Positions 1 to 8,004 of a stretch of DNA of 64,000 nt are shown one piece after another. The stretch's first letter is position 1. The number at the start of each line of letters is the position of its first letter. The notes under the pieces are model-generated. The model worked only from the letters and a program-made list of their open reading frames with translations. It was not told the origin of the DNA and did no database searches. The stretch is from Eubacterium sp. (lineage in GTDB: Bacteria > Bacillota > Clostridia > Lachnospirales > Lachnospiraceae). The position numbers and the translations under genes were made by a program. The stretch covers positions 1 through 64,000 of the forward strand of contig JAFUVQ010000060.1 in NCBI GenBank assembly GCA_017477505.1, written 5' to 3'.

Positions 1-249
1 AAAACTTTTAATTATTTAAAAAGAATTTTCGGGGTTGTCATGTTATTAAGTTGTCAAACTTCATATTCATTCAAGCCCTTTTGAGAGGCTTTCGTGTCTG
101 CCGTTTTCCGCGACAGCTTGTTTATATTACCACTATGATTTATTCTTGTCAACAAGAATTTTTAATTTTTTTTATTTTTTTTATTCACCGCTCCGGAAGC
201 CTTGATTTTACTGACTTTTTTCGTTTCATCCTATACTCGGTTTCAGGGC
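1..249. other. Non-coding left edge with a hairpin and T-rich tract
   Basis: I see no credible gene here. The segment is AT-rich. It has a small inverted repeat with arms at 142-149 and 152-159, directly followed on the plus strand by a long T-rich run (159-182). That resembles an intrinsic terminator for a plus-strand transcript, but no plus-strand gene precedes it in the window. A second weak stem (AAGCC/GGCTT) lies near 75-95. The minus-strand cbiA gene ends at 250 with no obvious terminator of its own, so its transcript may run into this segment. A 75-codon plus-strand frame across it has no Shine-Dalgarno site and a low-complexity Phe/Ile-rich product; I take it as spurious. Confidence 0.4.
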
Positions 250-1722
250 TTACTGATTATTTTTATCTCTGTATTTGATAACTGCTTTTATAAAATGATA
301 TGCGAATTCCGGATTTGACGGGTAGAAGAAATGGGGGAATCCGACGAAGCTTCCCGGACCACTCATTATACCCTCCCAGCTTTCATCAGAACCTGCCTTC
401 TCTATAATGCAGGCAGTATCATTTGCCGTGCTGTTATAGTGATGGAATTCATGGGCACGTATGACAGTGTCCTTAGGAAGGAACCTTGCCTCCTTCTCCC
501 TTACCGTAACGTAGCCGAAATGAGAAAGCTTGCCTGTATCCCGACAGCTCCCCTTTACAACTCCGCACATATTGAAACCTCTGTCATGCTGATCATAAAC
601 TTTTTCATGGAGATAAAGATATCCGCCGCACTCCGCTATAGTGGGCATTCCGTCAAGTATAGCTTCTCTCACACTGTTCAGCATTGATGTGTTATTCGAA
701 AGCTCACTGAGATAAAGTTCCGGATATCCCCCATAGAGTATGATTCCGCTGCTTCCTTCAGGAATTCTGTCATCTCTGAGAGGCGAGAAAAATCTGATCT
801 CTGCCCCGGCTTCTCTCAGCACCTTCAGATTATCTTCATATATAAATGAAAATGCTTTGTCTCTCGCAACCGCTATAACCGGGCTCTTCACCCCCTGTCT
901 CACTATTCTTTCTATCATCAGCTGATGATCCGGAAGTCTCTCAGCGGTACTTGCGATACGGATAATATTGTCCACATCAACTGTTTTTTCAAGAGACGCC
1001 GCAGCTGTAGTAACCTTCTGTCTCAGATTCTCAACTTCATTTGGCATTATAAGACCAAGATGTCTGCTCTTTATGGTCAGATCTTTATTGTTCTTGTAAT
1101 ATCCCAAAGCATAGATATTAAGCTCTGACTCGATTATAGGAGCCACAAGCTTATAAATCTTTTCATTTGTCCTGTTTAGAATAACCCCTCTTACAAGTCC
1201 TTCTTTGTCATAGCGTAAGAATCCGGCAATCTCCGCTACAACGGAACGGCTCATGCCTTTTGCATCCACAACAAGAATAATCGGAATTCTGAGAGCTCTT
1301 GCCACCTCGTAGGTCGATGCCTCATCCGATATCCCAATTCCGTCATAAAGTCCCATCACACCTTCAACAACTGCTATAGGCTTATCACTCGTGACCTCTC
1401 CTCTTCCCTCGATTCCTTTCCATGCACCGGATGTACCTCCCACGGAACCCCTGCCACCCAGCTTGCTGGTCATAAGAGTCTCACTGATAGATTCCGTATA
1501 AAGAGTACGGAGCATCTTTTCGTCCACAAAAAATGTATCAAGATTTTTCGACGGAACTCTCAGGACTTCCCTGTGAAACATGGGATCTATATAATCCGGT
1601 CCGCATTTAAATGCACGCACGGAAAACTGCCTCTGTTTCAAAGCCTTCATCAATGCCATTGTGATAAGCGTCTTTCCGCTGCCCGACTTGGGTGCAGCTA
1701 TAACCACACCTGGTGTTCTCAT
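250..1722 (-). CDS. cbiA: Cobyrinate a,c-diamide synthase CbiA
   Basis: Amidates the a and c side chains of cob(II)yrinate using glutamine and ATP, in the cytoplasm. The 490-residue protein has an N-terminal dethiobiotin-synthetase-like ATPase domain with the loop SGSGKT at residues 13-18, the family motif EGVMGLYDG near residue 120, and a C-terminal class I glutamine amidotransferase domain with nucleophile Cys365 in AECGG and a late FPHFFY segment. The ATG follows AGGAGG at good spacing. It is the last gene of the cobalamin block. A glycine-rich stretch (about residues 85-113, SKLGGRGSVGG and onward) sits just before the EGVMG motif and looks longer than I expect for this family. CobB of the aerobic pathway is homologous, but the neighbours are anaerobic (cbi) genes, so CbiA is the better name. 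Confidence 0.95.
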   Translation of the reverse strand: MRTPGVVIAAPKSGSGKTLITMALMKALKQRQFSVRAFKCGPDYIDPMFHREVLRVPSKNLDTFFVDEKMLRTLYTESISETLMTSKLGGRGSVGGTSGAWKGIEGRGEVTSDKPIAVVEGVMGLYDGIGISDEASTYEVARALRIPIILVVDAKGMSRSVVAEIAGFLRYDKEGLVRGVILNRTNEKIYKLVAPIIESELNIYALGYYKNNKDLTIKSRHLGLIMPNEVENLRQKVTTAAASLEKTVDVDNIIRIASTAERLPDHQLMIERIVRQGVKSPVIAVARDKAFSFIYEDNLKVLREAGAEIRFFSPLRDDRIPEGSSGIILYGGYPELYLSELSNNTSMLNSVREAILDGMPTIAECGGYLYLHEKVYDQHDRGFNMCGVVKGSCRDTGKLSHFGYVTVREKEARFLPKDTVIRAHEFHHYNSTANDTACIIEKAGSDESWEGIMSGPGSFVGFPHFFYPSNPEFAYHFIKAVIKYRDKNNQ

Positions 1723-1791
1723 ATTGTGCCTCCTATGTCAGTATTTTAAATAATCGTCAAATTTCAAAATCAGTTCTGCATTTTCTATGCT

Positions 1792-3885
1792 TTATATCAG
1801 CGTAAATGAACATACGGCCACCGGATTCTCAGCTTTCATGAACTCTTCCTTTCCAAGGGGTTCACTCCTGGATATTCCCGTCTCTATCAATTCATAATCA
1901 GTGATAAATGATTTTTTTCTGAGTTCCATAAGTTCTGCTCTCTTGTCGAGAGTTACAGCCGTGATCACCACTCTAATGGAAGCTTTTTTATCCACTTTTT
2001 CCTTCTTCAGCTTCATATTCTCCAGAACTATCCTGTCCCTCAGCCCTGTCAGTATATCACTGAGTTTCCCGTCCGAGCCTCCGATAAAGGCATGAGTCGG
2101 AAACTTCTTAACCTCCGCCAGGGATTCCGGAACTCTTCCTTCTATGATCTTTACATTTGAAATGCCGAATTTCTTCAGATTCTTTCCGACAAGAGCCACC
2201 CTGTCCTTTTCTTTTTCGAATGAATAAACACTCATAGACGGAACACATAGCGCAGCATCTACGGAAATGCTTCCTGTCCCGGCTCCGATATCATAGAATA
2301 CAGAATCCTTTTTCAGTTCCAGCTTTCCAAGTACTATCTTTCTTACTTCTTCCTTTGTAGCAGGTGTCTTCTCATCTCTGATAAGATCCCGGTTTCTGAT
2401 TCCAGTATACTTTATTCCCGTATCATTTATTTCGGAGACAGCGCCAGCTGCGGCAGAATTCTTAATGAAAACCGTATAAAGGCCTTCAGGAAGTTCCTCA
2501 TCGGTATCGTAGAAAATTTTCTCGTCCGGAGCAGAAAGATTGTAGCCGGCAGCAAACGCAAGCTTTCCGGTATCCATATCTTCCACCAGTTTGTAAAGAG
2601 CCTCGACATCTTTCTTTCCTGAAACCAGTATGAAGGTCTTCCCGTTTTCCCCGATTGATTTTCTGATCCTGTTCTTCTCTTTCCGGAAATCTTTGCCATG
2701 AATGCTTATCAGTTCCGCATCCCCCCAGCTTTCCGAAAGCTTAGCTGCAAAATATGAAAATGAAGATATGCCCGGCACCTCATGTATCTCCACGGTCTCA
2801 TGTATTTTTTCCTTCCAGTCGAGAAGGCTTTCTCTCATGCTACCGGCTCCGCTGCACAGCCCTGTATCTCCCGAATAGAGTACGGCTGCCGAAAGTGAGT
2901 CTTCTGTCCTTTCATCAAGAACACTCTCTAGATGCGGAAGTATATCCTTCGCCATATAATACGGATAAGTTCTCTTTCCTCTTCCAAATGTATTTATAAG
3001 CCTTTCAGCGCCATATATAATATCCGCCTTATCGATAGCATTCTTTGCTTCCAGGGTAAGACAGCCCTCACTGCCCATTCCGACACCGATCAGTGAAATA
3101 TCTATATGAGAACCTGTAACAATATTCTTTCCGGAAATCTCAGACAGTTTTTCGAGAACCTCACTGAAGCCCAGACCTTCCTCGACCTCATGCGTCACCA
3201 CAAATACTCCGACTCCAAGTTCTGCTGCGGCAGCAATCTTCTCATCGAAACCGCCGTTCTTACCGCTTTCCTTTGTCACAAGCGTCTTTATGTCATAATG
3301 AAGAAGAGTCGCGCGATTCATTTCCAATGAGAAAGGTCCCTGCATGGCGATGATCTGCTTTCCTTTTATCCCGGCCTCTTCGCAGGCTGTCATACCGGAT
3401 ATGTCAGGCAGTATTCTTACGAACAACCTCTTCCTCAGACTCTCATTTTTTGCATAAACAGAAATATCTTTACTTCCTGTCGTCAGAAGTATATTTCCTT
3501 TTGTAAGCTTCAGTGCCTCGGCAGCGCTTTCGGCGGTACTGAACTGATATATCCCTTCATCCTGCCCATCTCCGGGAGTTGTATTTCTCACCAGTCTAAG
3601 ATACTCTGCTCCGGATTCTTTTGAAGCAGAGCGGATATTCACGGAAACTGCCCTTGCATAGGGATGGGTAGCATCAACTATGGTGTCGAATCTGCCCGAG
3701 CGGATGAATTCCACCATCCCCAGTTTATCCATACGTCCTTTGCGGACAGTTATCCCCGGCAGATCCGGCATGGTGAGTTCGCCATAATCCGTAGCGACAG
3801 AGACAGTGGCCGGGATATGGTTATCAGATAAAATTTCGGCTAGACGGCGCCCTTCAGAGGTGCCGGCAAATACTAAAAGTCTCAA
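1792..3885 (-). CDS. cbiJET: Trifunctional CbiJ-CbiE-CbiT fusion (cobalt-precorrin-6A reductase / C5 and C15 methyltransferase)
   Basis: One 697-residue chain covers three corrin steps. Residues 1 to about 250 are CbiJ, cobalt-precorrin-6A reductase (start MRLLVFAGTSEGRRLAE, later DATHPYA and LLTTGSKD). Residues about 262-470 are CbiE, the cobalt-precorrin-7 C5-methyltransferase (ISLIGVGMGSEG, GDTGLCSGAGS). Residues about 510-697 are CbiT, the C15-methyltransferase/decarboxylase (SAM site DIGAGTGSISVDAA). CbiE-CbiT fusion is common (CobL type); adding CbiJ at the front is less usual. The start is a TTG: the N-terminal family motif begins right there, with GAGGA somewhat far upstream. It lies 60 bp downstream of cbiH and 69 bp upstream of cbiA. 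No internal stop or frameshift was seen. Confidence 0.93.
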   Translation of the reverse strand: MRLLVFAGTSEGRRLAEILSDNHIPATVSVATDYGELTMPDLPGITVRKGRMDKLGMVEFIRSGRFDTIVDATHPYARAVSVNIRSASKESGAEYLRLVRNTTPGDGQDEGIYQFSTAESAAEALKLTKGNILLTTGSKDISVYAKNESLRKRLFVRILPDISGMTACEEAGIKGKQIIAMQGPFSLEMNRATLLHYDIKTLVTKESGKNGGFDEKIAAAAELGVGVFVVTHEVEEGLGFSEVLEKLSEISGKNIVTGSHIDISLIGVGMGSEGCLTLEAKNAIDKADIIYGAERLINTFGRGKRTYPYYMAKDILPHLESVLDERTEDSLSAAVLYSGDTGLCSGAGSMRESLLDWKEKIHETVEIHEVPGISSFSYFAAKLSESWGDAELISIHGKDFRKEKNRIRKSIGENGKTFILVSGKKDVEALYKLVEDMDTGKLAFAAGYNLSAPDEKIFYDTDEELPEGLYTVFIKNSAAAGAVSEINDTGIKYTGIRNRDLIRDEKTPATKEEVRKIVLGKLELKKDSVFYDIGAGTGSISVDAALCVPSMSVYSFEKEKDRVALVGKNLKKFGISNVKIIEGRVPESLAEVKKFPTHAFIGGSDGKLSDILTGLRDRIVLENMKLKKEKVDKKASIRVVITAVTLDKRAELMELRKKSFITDYELIETGISRSEPLGKEEFMKAENPVAVCSFTLI

Positions 3886-3945
3886 TTCAGTTCTTTTCCT
3901 CTCTAATCTGCTGACATTTTTTATGATAATTCCAGTTTACGAAAG

Positions 3946-4686
3946 TTAATGTACATATCCCCGTTTGGTAACCAGTTTATTGTTTATTACCACAGTATTA
4001 CTGCATGGGATGAACACTGTTGTGAACATATCGACCGACGTGTTTTGAAGTTCCCGGAATTCCAGTATCCTGCAGTTTTCATCGACACGTGCGATATTCT
4101 GAGTTATGCCGCAGGGGCGGTCGGGATTGATAAATGGAGCGATTATATCGCAGGCTTTCTTCAGGTAACCGGCACGGCCACGACTTTCCGGGTTGTAGAT
4201 TACAATTCCAAAGTCCGCAGATGCAGCAGCTATAAGCCTTTTTTCTATTACTTCAAATGGTGTAAGTCTGTCCGACATGCTGATCACAGCAAAATCATTT
4301 GCAATGGGCGAACCGAGCAGCGCTGCTCCCGATATGGCAGCCGTCACCCCCGAAATCATTTTAACTTCTACTTCGGGATATTCAGCGGAGAGTTCATACA
4401 TTATGGAGGCCATCCCGTATATACCGGCATCACCGCTCGAAATCACAACAACTTTCTTTTCAGGATCACGAATTGCTTCCTCATATGCCATGCGGCACCT
4501 TTCCACTTCTTTGGTCATAGGTGTAACAAGAAAGCTTTTGTCAGGAAAGCTCTTCTTAACCAGTTCTACATAGGTTCCGTAACCTATAATGACGTCAGCG
4601 GCGTAGATTGTTTCATATGCCTCCACGGTCATTTTTTTTACATCTCCAGGCCCTATTCCTACTATATAAATAACATTCTTTTTCAT
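3946..4686 (-). CDS. cbiH: Cobalt-precorrin-3 C17-methyltransferase CbiH
   Basis: SAM-dependent methylation at C17 with ring contraction in the anaerobic corrin pathway. The 246 residues match a single tetrapyrrole methylase domain. The N-terminal IYIVGIGPGDVKKMT is the family glycine-rich start, VVISSGDAGIYGMA (about residues 80-95) is the SAM-site loop, and PIANDFAVISMSD plus YNPESRGRAGYL are typical of CbiH/CobJ. ATG start with a GGATGG-like site upstream. It sits between cbiG and the cbiJET fusion, in the usual functional neighbourhood. Length is normal for a stand-alone CbiH without the extra C-terminal Fe-S domain found in some homologues. Confidence 0.93.
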   Translation of the reverse strand: MKKNVIYIVGIGPGDVKKMTVEAYETIYAADVIIGYGTYVELVKKSFPDKSFLVTPMTKEVERCRMAYEEAIRDPEKKVVVISSGDAGIYGMASIMYELSAEYPEVEVKMISGVTAAISGAALLGSPIANDFAVISMSDRLTPFEVIEKRLIAAASADFGIVIYNPESRGRAGYLKKACDIIAPFINPDRPCGITQNIARVDENCRILEFRELQNTSVDMFTTVFIPCSNTVVINNKLVTKRGYVH

Positions 4687-4775
4687 GGTGTTCCATCCTT
4701 ATGTATTTAACAACATAACCGTCGGGATACTGTCAAATAAATCCTTCAAACCAAGAGTTCAGGATATTTTTTTAA

Positions 4776-5843
4776 TCAGACAAAATCGGGATAGATAATA
4801 TTCTTTGAATAAGCAAGTGCAAATGTCATGCCGTCACGGGACACTTTACGGACCGGAATTTCATAGTCAACGCTTCTTTCTGAGGCAAAAAGTGCCGAAG
4901 CTCTTTCACATACACTTCCCACTCCTACAGTTTCTTCCACAAACTGAGATTCAGTGAATTCTCCCTTTAGTGCCAGAAGTTCATCTTTGCCATACGTGAT
5001 AAACGGAATCATATTCTGCTCTGCCCACAGATTTATAGCCAGCTCTTCACGTTTTAAATCTATCGAGGTTATGGCTGCCACACCCTTCATAAAATCATTT
5101 ATTTTAACATCGGAATTAATATATGCCGAAATATTCTCGGATATAAATCTGTCAAGACGGGATGCCTTGATATCCTTTCTGCAGCCTATACCTATTACAT
5201 ATGGTTTCTCGTAAAGCAGAAGTTTTTCACCGGGTCCGTATATCTTCGGATTCAAATAATCATCGAAACTGACTATATCAAAATCCTCTCCGCGGCGGAC
5301 TTCCTCGTTCCGGAGCATTTTCATCGATACATTTTTAATTGCATCTTTGTTTGTTATGCCCAGATAATTCTCTTTGGCATAAATATCTATGGACTTTTTC
5401 TTATTTACATCCGTTGCTGTGGTTATTACAGCTTTCCCGCCAAACATATCGGCGATTTTTTGAGATATCTCATTTGCCCCGCCTACATGTCCCGACAATA
5501 TGGGAATAACGTATTCGCCCTTTTCATCAATTACTATGACAGGACTGTCCACCAGCTTGCCGATGATATGCGGTGCGATCTGACGGACTGCTATAGCAGC
5601 AGCCCCAATATAGATCATCCCTATATGGTTGGCAAAACATTCTCTGACCCATTCCCCCAGAGGCGAAGTCACATCTCTCCTTTCATCTTTTTCAACAAGA
5701 GGAACCTTCCTTATCTTCTCCCCATGTTTAAATACATCACAGAAGATAAGTCCTTCAACTCCTTCTTCCATAATTCTGTCACGAAGTTTCATTCCCTCCG
5801 GCGTAAATGCTTTTATTGAAATGAGTCTTGTTGATGCGTACAT
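4776..5843 (-). CDS. cbiG: Cobalt-precorrin-5A hydrolase CbiG
   Basis: Opens the delta-lactone of cobalt-precorrin-5A and releases the two-carbon fragment as acetaldehyde. The 355 residues show the three-part CbiG layout. The N-terminal domain contains GAAAIAVRQIAPHI and the strongly conserved VIPILSGHVGGAN (about residues 110-125); after a middle linker, the C-terminal domain starts at YVIGIGCRKDI (about residue 215). The start ATG has AAGGAG five bases upstream. It lies 104 bp after cbiF, in a gap holding a 24-bp direct repeat. Normal length, no defects seen. Confidence 0.94.
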   Translation of the reverse strand: MYASTRLISIKAFTPEGMKLRDRIMEEGVEGLIFCDVFKHGEKIRKVPLVEKDERRDVTSPLGEWVRECFANHIGMIYIGAAAIAVRQIAPHIIGKLVDSPVIVIDEKGEYVIPILSGHVGGANEISQKIADMFGGKAVITTATDVNKKKSIDIYAKENYLGITNKDAIKNVSMKMLRNEEVRRGEDFDIVSFDDYLNPKIYGPGEKLLLYEKPYVIGIGCRKDIKASRLDRFISENISAYINSDVKINDFMKGVAAITSIDLKREELAINLWAEQNMIPFITYGKDELLALKGEFTESQFVEETVGVGSVCERASALFASERSVDYEIPVRKVSRDGMTFALAYSKNIIYPDFV

Positions 5844-5873
5844 TTTATCTCCTTATACACTGCAGTTACCATA

Positions 5874-5941
5874 TATCTTCGATATCCGTGATGACATGTC
5901 TACAACCTGCACATACTTATCTTCGATATCCGCGATGACGT
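5874..5941. repeat. Two-copy 24-bp direct repeat in the cbiF-cbiG gap
   Basis: Copies at 5874-5897 and 5918-5941, 44 bp apart, share TATCTTCGATATCCG and TGATGAC-like ends with two differences. Both fall in the 104-bp intergenic gap. The repeat may be the remains of a local duplication or an RNA structural element; no function can be assigned. Confidence 0.6.
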
Positions 5942-5947
5942 TCTCCA

Positions 5948-6832
5948 CTATTTGGATGCGCGGAATTCTGTACTGAAATCAGGGGAATATAGTTTGGACC
6001 GCTCCACATTTCCAACCGGATTTATGGCATTACCTACCAGTATCACGGCTGTTTTGTTTATGCCCATACTGTCCACGGTTTCTTTGAGTCCGGCTACTGT
6101 AGTCACTGCTCTCTTCTCATCTTCCCAGGTCGCCTTATATACTATGGCAGCAGGTGTATCTTTCGAAAAACCTCCTGCCAGAAGATTCTCGGTCAATTTT
6201 TCTATAAGACCGGTTGAAAGGTATATGGCCATGGAACAGTTATGCTTTGCAAAGCTTCTTATAGTTTCTTTATCGGGAACTGCTGTCTTTCCCTCTTCTC
6301 TTGTTATTATAAGCGACTGTGAAATTCCCGGAAGCGTATATTCAATCCCGAGGCTTGCGGCTGCACCGAAGGCAGCTGTCACTCCGGGCGTCACATCATA
6401 CTCTATTCCGATTTTTTCAAGTTCCTCCATCTGTTCCCTGATGGCACCGTACACGCACGGGTCCCCTGTATGCAGGCGGACTATATTTACCCCGTCGCCG
6501 GTACCAATTACTTTCTCGCCCTTTCTACCAATTACTTCCTCGCCCTTTGTACCGGAACCGGTTACTTCTTCACCATTTTCACCGGAACCGGTTACTTCTT
6601 CACCATTTTCACCGGAAGCGCCTGCTTCGAAGTCACGGATAATGGCTATAACCTCATCCAGCGTAAGCCGTGAACTGTCATATATTTTTATATCTTTTCT
6701 GCAATAATCGAGAAGGGCAGGATTGACCAGGCTCCCTGCATATATCACAAGATCAGCCTTTTTCAGGAGTTCCATGCCCCTTACTGTTATAAGATCAGTC
6801 GCGCCCGGTCCGGCGCCTACGAAATGTACCAT
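5948..6832 (-). CDS. cbiF: Cobalt-precorrin-4 C11-methyltransferase CbiF with repeat insertion
   Basis: Methylates C11 of cobalt-precorrin-4 using SAM. The tetrapyrrole methylase fold is clear: VHFVGAGPGATDLITVRG at the N-terminus, YAGSLVNPALL, LHTGDPCVYGAI (about residue 120) and VTPGVTAAFGAAASLG. Between residues about 71 and 113 lies a hydrophilic repetitive insertion made of GENGEEVTGS units and shorter KGEEVIG-like units, absent from the CbiF plan I know, which goes almost directly from the helix before it to the VVRLHTGDP strand. The frame stays open, so the gene is probably functional with a surface loop. Start ATG with GGAG six bases upstream. It overlaps the end of the upstream acyltransferase gene by 38 bp. 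Confidence 0.93.
   Translation of the reverse strand: MVHFVGAGPGATDLITVRGMELLKKADLVIYAGSLVNPALLDYCRKDIKIYDSSRLTLDEVIAIIRDFEAGASGENGEEVTGSGENGEEVTGSGTKGEEVIGRKGEKVIGTGDGVNIVRLHTGDPCVYGAIREQMEELEKIGIEYDVTPGVTAAFGAAASLGIEYTLPGISQSLIITREEGKTAVPDKETIRSFAKHNCSMAIYLSTGLIEKLTENLLAGGFSKDTPAAIVYKATWEDEKRAVTTVAGLKETVDSMGINKTAVILVGNAINPVGNVERSKLYSPDFSTEFRASK
6503..6620. repeat. In-frame tandem repeats inside cbiF (24-bp and 30-bp units)
   Basis: Two identical 30-bp units occupy 6551-6580 and 6581-6610, with a partial third copy at 6611-6620. They are preceded by two near-identical 24-bp units at 6503-6526 and 6527-6550. All unit lengths are multiples of three, so copy-number change keeps the CbiF frame. 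The product is a Gly/Glu-rich loop. This is the pattern expected of replication slippage. Confidence 0.9.
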
Positions 6833-7964
6833 TTTTATCTCCGATTTCTTTCACAAGCCACGATACAAAAATGACTGCAGCAAGTGAAATAAACATTATA
6901 AATGTATCAATAATATTATTTCCCGAAATTCCCTCCGTACTGATTCCCGGAAGATACCTGATTCCCATATCTATAAGTCTTATAATGATGACATGGAGCA
7001 GGAAGCATTCAAATGAAACGTCTCCAAGAAATGCAAAAGGCTTTTTGCTGAAGAGTTTCGACAGATATCCTCTTCCACAGGCAAAAATCCCAATCAGTAT
7101 GACATTGGGAATCACCCATTCCATCACCCTGTAGTGCCAGCCTTCTGCGGGAATCACCATGATGAAAACCCACAGCAATAATGCCGCTGTTTCAAGTATA
7201 GTAAAAATGATCGACAGTATGCCATTTCCTGAAATACTGTTTTTGCTGTCTTCATTTTTAGTATCATGACATATTGCATCTTTCTTTATGGAAAGAATAA
7301 GGTATCCCATTACGATTCCTATAAAATATTCACCCAGTCTTGCAGGCGGAAAAATGTAAAGCCAGAACTCATCATTTATCCCATGTAACGTGTAATTATA
7401 TACCGCAAGCAGGCCGGTCAGGAGCACTATCATAAGGAACATGACCAGCTTCCCACTTCTCATTTTACTTATCTTCTCCATTATAGAACATGCAGGCTGT
7501 GTAAACAAATAAAGAAACATGAGAGTCGAAAGAAACCAGCTGACTCCGTTTATCAGAAAATAACCTTCCGGCCACCATGACTGGAGCAGAAAAAGATTCT
7601 TTATCAGCTGCGGTATAAGCTCACCGGCAGGAACTGCCTCGCCTCCGAAAAGCACCGCCGAAAGATACATCACCCCTATATATGCGAGGGTCGAAATGAG
7701 ATACAGTGGATATATCTTCAAAATCTTTTTCTTCATGAAAATGAATATATCCTTTAATTCGCAGCTCTTAACTCTTCCCTCCAGAGAATATGCTCCCACA
7801 AAACCGCTGAGCATGAAGAAAAACGTAATGGCATTTACGGAATTTCCTTTTGGTGTAGGAAAATGCACCCATTTCTCTGCATGTCTCAGAAAAACAAGCA
7901 TGAAAGCCAGGAATCTGAGAAACTGAAGCTGATTTAATTTTTCTTTTTTTATACCCTGACTCAC
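6795..7964 (-). CDS. Acyltransferase 3 family membrane protein
   Basis: A 389-residue integral membrane protein of the acyltransferase-3 (OafA/YrhL, NodX-like) family, which transfers acyl groups (often acetyl) to extracellular sugars or lipids. Seen: the N-terminal family signature LQFLRFLAFMLVFLRHAEKW with the key His, about ten hydrophobic segments, and SGFVGAY soon after. The substrate cannot be told from sequence. The start is probably GTG at 7964 with a weak AAAGG site ten bases upstream. It lies inside the cobalamin block between cbiD and cbiF, overlapping cbiF by 38 bp, so it is probably co-transcribed. No link to corrin chemistry is evident; it may be a passenger gene. Confidence 0.85.
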   Translation of the reverse strand: MSQGIKKEKLNQLQFLRFLAFMLVFLRHAEKWVHFPTPKGNSVNAITFFFMLSGFVGAYSLEGRVKSCELKDIFIFMKKKILKIYPLYLISTLAYIGVMYLSAVLFGGEAVPAGELIPQLIKNLFLLQSWWPEGYFLINGVSWFLSTLMFLYLFTQPACSIMEKISKMRSGKLVMFLMIVLLTGLLAVYNYTLHGINDEFWLYIFPPARLGEYFIGIVMGYLILSIKKDAICHDTKNEDSKNSISGNGILSIIFTILETAALLLWVFIMVIPAEGWHYRVMEWVIPNVILIGIFACGRGYLSKLFSKKPFAFLGDVSFECFLLHVIIIRLIDMGIRYLPGISTEGISGNNIIDTFIMFISLAAVIFVSWLVKEIGDKNGTFRRRRTGRD

Positions 7965-8004
7965 TCTCCCATGGCCTTTCCGATCAGAATCTTTTTTATT
8001 TAAA

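Noticed and set aside
3949-4710. 253-codon plus-strand open frame
   Set aside because: Fully antisense to cbiH, which has clear family motifs. No independent evidence.
6503-6620. CRISPR-like repeat array
   Set aside because: Units are contiguous with no spacers and are in frame within cbiF.
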